Shown here: piece after piece, positions 58,247 to 64,000 of the stretch
Position numbering within the stretch: the stretch's first letter is position 1
Layout: each line of letters opens with the position of its first letter
Translations under genes and position numbers: made by a program
Assembly (NCBI RefSeq): GCF_000247695.1
Contig: NW_004624751.1
Coordinates: forward strand, 21,856,669 to 21,920,668
Length of the DNA: 64,000 nt
DNA from: Heterocephalus glaber
Taxonomy: Eukaryota > Chordata > Mammalia > Rodentia > Bathyergidae
Direction: 5' to 3'
The notes under the pieces: model-generated
Seen by the model: the letters and a program-made list of their open reading frames with translations, nothing else
Databases searched by the model: none
Told to the model about the DNA's origin: nothing

Positions 58247-59494
58247 CGTCCAGTCAAACAACAGAAGTTTCGAGGAACCCCCGAACCCTCCATGGAGATC
58301 ATTTGTCACGAGCTTCACGCCATTGTCTTGTGCTTTGCCACTCTGACTACAACAGGGATTTTCCTATCTGTGGTGCCAGATGAACTTCAGAGGGTGCGTG
58401 AAAACCCAGGGCTCCTAGGTCTGAGGTACCTATGTGAATATGGATATGTGCGAGTGTGGGGAGGAGGAGAAATTCCTTACTGCCTGTGGAAAAATTTTAT
58501 CGAATTCTCCACAATAATTCTGCATAAATTATGTGGGACAAATGTGTTGGGAATGATTCTCTTCATGTGACAGGAAAACTAAAACATCTTGACTGAAAAA
58601 TATTAAGTTGATCAGTCAGTGGAGCTTGGGGTAACTGCAAGGCAGGCAGTGCTACAGGTAGGAAAGAAACCCATAATAATCACAACCATGATGTTTCTCT
58701 TGGGTTTTCAGTGACTGCTAAAGTTTTCGTGAATAAGAGTGTGACATTTTTGCATTCAACTTGAAAAACAATGGCGCTTACCTTATAAAATGTAAAAGAT
58801 AAGTTACATTAGCTATTTTGATTGGTGCCACTTTTAGATGAATAAAGAGGATGACATGATATTTTATAATTTAAAATTTTTCATGTGATCTTTCTAATTT
58901 CAGAAAAGAAAGATGAGAAATTACAAAGTGGATTAACAAAATGATTTAACCACATTGTAAATTATTCTCTCTTCAAAAAGTATCTGTATTAACTGATACT
59001 TCTATCATGACATTGTTATACACGTGAAATTGTGGGGAGAAATAGAAATGTACAATATGGTCTTTTAAAGCAGGGATTGTTAAACATGGGAGAGGAAATG
59101 AGACAGTGTTTAGTCTTCTGATTAAATAGGACACTGAGACAATGAACAACTCAAGCTCCAGGAAAGAGGGATGTTGGAAAATTATAATGTGTAGAAGAAA
59201 ATATTCATGCAAATATTTGAGAAAGCTATCAGAAAAATAATAAAATTAATAATAGTGTGTTATTTCCAGAATCAGTATTAACACAAGACGCAGGAGCCAA
59301 TAATCATCAGTTAGGAGAAAGAAAGAGGATTTGATTAAATCCTCTAGATTCCTAGAAGTAATTGCCCGTAAAAAAGGACATTTTCATTCATTTATTCATT
59401 CAATATTAATTTAATATCTACTATATTTAAGGGATAATTACTGAGAAAGATAGTCTCTTAACAAGGATAGTAAATGCAAAAACAGTTGCCTGGT
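58247..59494. other. Unassigned sequence
   Basis: No recognised gene. The 92-codon plus frame at 58292-58570 begins at an ATG in a CATGG context and is not low-complexity, but I recognise no domain and see no promoter or splice evidence. Minus frame 58973-59212 has none either. Confidence 0.4.
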
Positions 59495-59510
59495 TAAAGT
59501 ACAGGAAATT

Positions 59511-59596
59511 GGGCCAGGGATGTAGCTAAGAGTCACTGAGCCTGCCTGGCATGCACAAGGTCCTGAGTTTGATCCCCAGTACCACAAAAAAAAAAG
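59511..59596 (+). repeat. ID SINE, with target-site duplication
   Basis: Body 'gggccagggatgtagctaagagtcactgagcctgcctggcatgcacaaggtcctgagtttgatccccagtacc', A-tail. Flanked by TAAAGTACAGGAAATT (59495-59510) and TAAAGTACAGAAAATT (59597-59612). Confidence 0.93.
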
Positions 59597-59612
59597 TAAA
59601 GTACAGAAAATT

Positions 59613-60240
59613 TAGAGTGTTGTGGGTTATTAAAGCAGAAGCTGAAAATGGGTCAGATCCTTACCCTAATGAATTTTATAATTAATACAAATTATTATTC
59701 TCTGCAACTCCACTACAAACATAGGACAGGGCACATGTTGCTGGATCTTCATTGAGACTCTTTTTAACTTCTGGCCCATGCTTCATATGAAAAGTCATAA
59801 AGATTATATTATAATTCGAACAAATTTTCCTGATAAAATTTTAAATGTTTACTAATAGGACATAGATTGTTGATGTATATGTGGAGTACTCAGACATTAA
59901 GCTACTATATGATAATCTATTAACTACAAAAAAATGTGACTAGAGATTATTTTAAACTTTTTTTTAATTCACAAAGAAAGCGCAAGATAAATCTAACACA
60001 TGACACACACTGAGTTTTAAATCGTGAGCCATTTGGAAATAGCAATTCATTGCTTATTTTTGTCAATGTATTCCACTGATTCAACATGGTTAAACATGTT
60101 TCACTTTCTATATTTTCTTATCAGAAGTAAAACATCCACATTTATATGATTACTCAAAATTATACTGTATGTTCAAATGGAAAATTTATGATAAACATTT
60201 AAAATGCTTAATGAATTTAATGTTTAAAAAACTGGAGATG
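59613..60240. other. Unassigned AT-rich sequence
   Basis: No gene or repeat recognised. Confidence 0.4.
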
Positions 60241-60244
60241 TAGT

Positions 60245-60365
60245 CTCATTAGCAAATTTTTATATGTTTTTAATTTTAATTTTTAATTTTTTTATTAGCA
60301 CACATTTACAGTACAAAATGACTACACTCATTGTGGAGAATTTGTACATGAACATAACACATCTT
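60245..60365 (-). repeat. Possible truncated LINE 3' tail
   Basis: A T/A-rich run (TTTTAATTTTAATTTTTAA) leads into 'ttattagcacacatttacagtacaaaatgactacactcattgtgg', as expected for a reversed LINE poly-A-like tail and 3' end. The family is not certain. Confidence 0.35.
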
Positions 60366-60467
60366 TTAAAAGAATGTCCAGTTAGAAAACATTCTAATAT
60401 GTGAAATTAGCTTTCCAATTGTCCTTGGATATTCACTTATTATGAGTTTCTTGTTTTAGTCCAAGTC

Positions 60468-60561
60468 TTTTTTTTGTTTTTCCTTTGCTGCTGGGAATGG
60501 AAACCAGGGCCTTACACATTCAAAATGTGAGCTCTACCACTGAGCCACCCGTCTAGGCTAT
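60468..60561 (-). repeat. ID SINE, older type
   Basis: T-tract, 'ctgctgggaatggaaaccagggccttacacattcaaaatgtgagctctaccactgagccacc'. Diverged B-box. Flanked by TCCAAGTC at 60460-60467 and 60562-60569. Confidence 0.88.
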
Positions 60562-60569
60562 TCCAAGTC

Positions 60570-61185
60570 ATAGTAGGAGAGCTATGATACAGACTTTATT
60601 AAAACACACACCCACACACTTCTTCAAAGTTAAAACAAATTATGCTGAACAAAAATGACCATGGTTTCTATCCAGAAAACAGAAACAATTGCTGTCCAGC
60701 TATATATCCATAAGAGTAGCAAATACAATATAAAGAGGTAATTTTCAAAATCGCTCTCCCCCCTCCTTTCTTCTCCCTCCTGTTTTTTCTAACTTGTGGA
60801 ATGGTTTCATTTTTCCCATGCTCAGTTTCTTTTAAATAAGCTGATATCCCTTTAGTCTAACTAGATTTTTAGAAAATTATTTAGTGTGTAAAATAACTCC
60901 TTCAACAGCAGGCTGACTACTTCCTTTTCAATTCAAGGGACTGACATTGCCAGGGACATCTTTTGCCCCTGTCTGAAGTGACTTGTGAATCTGGTGCAGA
61001 AGTCTCTTCACAGAGGGGTAACATGTGACATCATTACTACCCCTACTACTGGCTCTGCCAGTTGGTTTTTGTATAGTCAATTATTCTGTCTTAGTTTTTC
61101 CTCTTTTCCTGTGCCCATCTTTCTCTCTTTTTTTCTTTCCTTTTAGCTAAACAAAATGACTCTTAATGACTTGCAAAATTAAAAA
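60570..61185. other. Unassigned sequence
   Basis: No recognised gene or repeat. A T/C-rich run lies at 61110-61140. Confidence 0.4.
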
Positions 61186-61189
61186 TGCC

Positions 61190-62150
61190 TCTAAAAATGT
61201 TGATGCTAACATTGTCCCCATTCCTCTAGGACCATTGAGCTGAATAATCAGTTTCGACTGAAGAATGTATAGGGAGATAAATGGGAAATGTGGCAGGGGT
61301 TTGAGCTATAGACCGAGTTGTATTGATTGCTGAGGTTCAAGGTCTGTGAGCCTGTCAGCTGGTTGGTGAGGGTGTCATCCATCAACAGCCTCTGCAGGAG
61401 GAGCTAGGGATCTTACTAGTAGAGAACTGAGCCTGTGTGGAGGGGTTGCCATGTGTGAGAAGCTTGGGGACGCTGGAAGGGAAGGAACTTTCTGGGTCCC
61501 TCATAGGTGGCAGTGTCTATTAGCTCAGCAGATTCTTCCCTTCCATTCAGTGATTTCATTCTGAGTCTTACAAGGACCCCTGAGCAGGACCTGTAATTTA
61601 CAACTGAGTGGCCTGTTTAGTAACGTGAAGATGGGCACAAAGATGCTGTTTTTGTTGTAGCCATCTAACATAATGAGATACACAAGGAAAGACACTCTTA
61701 TCCACTTCACAAAGCAACAGTTCATGATACTGGATCTTCGTAGGGTTGGGTGTGTTCTCATGATAGCATCCAGCAGGCACAATGCTTGGCAGAGGATGGG
61801 CATACTGTGGGGGTTGTGCGTGGTGTGCTGCAAAGATAGGATGGTGTGGCAGTGGAACCAGAACTTAAAGCATGGCAAGTATGCACTTATTTGTGCCAAC
61901 TGGAGATATTGTGAAATGTATGGGGGACAGGGGCTTTGCACAGGTCTGAAATACTGGAGGGAGAAAGCACTGACATTTGTGTTTTTGCTACAGATTGATT
62001 CTACTTGCTACAGGTATGACTCCTGCAGAAACTCAGCCTCACAAAGGAGGCATACAATAATGCCACACATCAATATTTTAGTCCCCAATCCTATTTCCAA
62101 TCAGTCAACTCCTAAAGAAGATAGAGTGAAGAGAGCTGCAATGGGGAAAT
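61190..62150 (-). pseudogene. Possible decayed coding block or processed pseudogene
   Basis: On the minus strand several open segments in different phases follow one another: a 138-codon frame (61941-61525), a 60-codon frame (61780-61598), and an open segment ending at a TGA near 61255 with ordinary protein-like composition (for example NLSNQYN). In-frame stops separate them. The pattern resembles a frameshifted coding sequence, but the T/C-rich run at 61110-61140 is only a poor poly-A-tail candidate. I do not recognise the protein. A 159-codon plus frame (61673-62152) overlaps and probably shadows it. Confidence 0.2.
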
Positions 62151-63410
62151 AGATCACTCTTACGATAAGGAAAGGATAGCTTGTGGAACATGAGGTGGAA
62201 AAGCCAGCAAAATTAACAAAAGTAGGAGAAGCAGAAGCTGGTTTTGCATGACCAAATATATTTCAGCTGAGCAAAAAAGAGAGTGATTCACATCTACGGA
62301 TTTACAGAAGAAGGAAATAGGGCAAAAACAAAAAGCCTTGAAATCTGTACACTGAAAAAAGTCAACCTGGAAATTAAAGGAGAGAAAATATTTAATTTTT
62401 CATTCCTCAGCCTATGTTTTTTCTCAAGCTGAAAAATTATAGTGAATTATATAATCAAAGCTAGAATCACATTACTGTGAGCTAATGCTAACTTTTAGTA
62501 GGCTTCTTTAAGTGCATATGCATTATCTGTCAATTTATCTGCCGTGGCTACAAGAACACTAATTTTTTCCTTCTGAACTGCTCACAGATTGGGCAATCTT
62601 CAGACACGAAAGCATGCGTTTCTTCATGTGTTGGTGCATGCTGAATAGGGTTGTCCTTTTTCTAAATTAACATCTGCTTGCCTGTGCAATTTCCATGAGC
62701 AAATATGGGTATTTGCACATGCAAATGGAAGCGCATGAAAATAAAATGTGCTCTGTATTAGTGGGCCCACCCAGGGTTTGGCTTTTTGGAGCTAAAAGCC
62801 CTGTAAATGCTGGATGGATTTCTGAGGAAGCTTCATTCAGTAACCACAATTCATGAGCCAAGGCAAAGAGTTATAATTCCATTAGCTAAATATCCCTTTG
62901 TGAAGAAAATAGATTTTGAAGTAGTGGGATTGACGTTGTAGAGTGTTTTAAGGGATAACATTTTACTAGTATATGTACTAGTTAACTTCTGGCTCTGAAG
63001 CTTTTCATAATATGTTATAGGTTTGAAGCATAAAATATATTTTAATTTCTCCTAAACGATTGATTTAAATGTATATTTATGAAAAATAAAAGTGAGAATT
63101 TAAACATTCAAAGTTAAATTGACAAATAATGTTCAAAAAGCAAAAATCACAAACATTAGCAAAGATTAGTAATTATACCCAGCCAAGATTCCTTTCAGAG
63201 GAAACATCATATTTTAATATTTTAGGAAATCAATTTACTTTTTCATTAGCGTGGTATTTTATTGCATGTATCTAAGAGCTATCCTTTCACACATAACCAT
63301 GCTTTTAGAAATCTAATGGTATTTTTCTAGTCAGTTATCTTTAAACCATAGGTTATGAAGTGACTTTGAGTGCCCTGACTTTGGGTGTAACATGGACTGC
63401 TGGTCAAATG
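62151..63410. other. Unassigned AT-rich sequence
   Basis: No gene or repeat recognised. The minus frame 62667-62861 has no domain. Confidence 0.4.
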
Positions 63411-63414
63411 ATTT

Positions 63415-63605
63415 TTTTCTTTTTTTTTCAGTACAGCAATACTGGGGATTGAGCCCAGGGTTTTCACTGAGCTGCATTCCCCTAATCCTTTTTTTATTCT
63501 TTATTTTGAGACAGTTTCTGGCCAAGTCACTAAATTTTTCATCTAGATTTGAACTTGCAAGCCTCATGCCTCAGCCTCCCATAGTGCTGGGGATATAGGT
63601 ATACT
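63415..63605 (-). repeat. B1-dID composite SINE, near full length
   Basis: On the plus strand: a T-tract, the reversed ID half ('actggggattgagcccaggg...cactgagctgcattcccctaatcc'), a linker 'tttttttattctttattttgagaca', then the reversed B1 half ('gccaagtcac', 'gaacttgcaagcctcatgcctcagcctcccatagtgctggggatataggtat'). Both halves are present. The overlapping frames at 63331-63598 are SINE-derived. Confidence 0.85.
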
Positions 63606-63639
63606 TTTTCATCGTGTTTTTACCATCATTTGTTTCTGA

Positions 63640-64000
63640 ATCAAGGGAGCAGATTGTATTTCCCAAAGATGATTATGACACGACTTCCTGTCCTGGATAT
63701 TCCTCTAGAATTTTGCCTGTACTGTTTTAAGAAGTGAAATCCAGGCTTGAGAGTTGCTTATAACAGGGAGAATATGGTGTAAGTGACAGTGTTATTTCGA
63801 TAACTTTGTTATAGAAGACAATGTAGTTCTGCCCTGCTGTCTGGGACACTCACTTTGGAAACCTGGACCCACCAAGCCATGCACATCTGATCAGCCAATC
63901 CAGCTATGAGGAAGCCTTTGGCACAGGGAGAAGGCATGTGTTCTGCCAGCTGCTCCAGCTGAGGTCCCAGGGGGCATCCAGCACCAACTCCCAGGCAGGC
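63640..64000 (+). mobile_element. MaLR/MLT1-like LTR, cut by the window edge
   Basis: 'gagttgcttataacagggag', 'tagttctgccctgctgtctgggacactcac', 'cacatctgatcagcc', 'gctccagctgaggtcccagggggcatccagcaccaactcccaggcaggc' match the order of an MLT1-type LTR (cttctgcctt-tctcttggatcactc; tgaggcct-ccaacagccagcaccaactt-ccag). The 3' end lies beyond the window. Confidence 0.65.

Noticed and set aside
58292..58570. 92-codon frame in a CATGG start context
   Set aside because: Protein-like composition but no recognised domain and no support for transcription; length is within chance expectation for 64 kb in six frames.
63960..63990. CTCF-like word CCCAGGGGGCATCC
   Set aside because: Partial match only, and it lies in an MLT1-like LTR cut by the window edge; not enough to call a site.
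1..64000. Bacterial or phage systems, CRISPR arrays, operons
   Set aside because: No regular spacer-repeat arrays or gene clusters. SINE, LINE and LTR content shows mammalian nuclear DNA.

Overview
This 64 kb window looks like mammalian nuclear DNA. It is AT-rich, CpG-poor, has no long open reading frames, and is filled with interspersed repeats. The repeats point to a rodent outside the mouse/rat group. There are about 14 ID-type tRNA-derived SINEs, three composite B1-dID SINEs and one B1 with an internal duplication, alongside the ancient mammalian MIR, L2, L3/CR1, L1M, MaLR and hAT families. Most IDs share a distinctive form with a 3' end of GGTACC plus poly-A and a CTGCC/CCGCC insertion after the A-box. 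I infer a squirrel-related or mouse-related non-murid lineage, perhaps Castorimorpha, but cannot name the species from sequence alone.

No protein-coding gene, exon with recognised homology, rRNA, functional tRNA or CRISPR array could be supported. The window is probably intergenic or deep intronic. Nearly all ORFs of 60-190 codons are chance frames or lie inside SINE/LINE sequence.

Layout: 1-5.8 kb is mostly unique AT-rich sequence with two MIRs and one LTR-like block. 5.8-10.25 kb is an old repeat block: an L1M 3' fragment, a 1.1 kb L2 that still encodes a decayed reverse-transcriptase motif, and a 2.2 kb minus-strand L1M interrupted by an ID. 10.3-25.2 kb holds unique blocks with L2, B1-dID, ID, MIR and an old L1. 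25.25-26.7 kb is a younger L1 insertion with a 5' inversion (twin priming) and a tandemly duplicated 3' UTR. 29.0-29.46 kb is an intact solo MaLR-type LTR with a 5-bp target duplication. 29.9-31.4 kb carries a diverged ~190-bp direct duplication, one copy of which splits a MIR. 37.2-38.1, 50-52.6 and 56.7-57.8 kb are further old minus-strand L1 remnants. 46.6-46.8 kb is a hAT-Charlie-like transposon. The right edge is a B1-dID followed by a MaLR/MLT1-like LTR that runs off the window.

The most interesting non-repeat signals are candidate regulatory sites: a perfect RFX X-box (43610), two adjacent perfect GATA palindromes (36415-36454) and a homeodomain-type TAAT cluster (17731-17795). There are also a CpG-bearing GC island of unknown origin (57.83-58.13 kb) and a decayed-coding-like block near 61.2-62.15 kb. 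I found no evidence of a new biological system.
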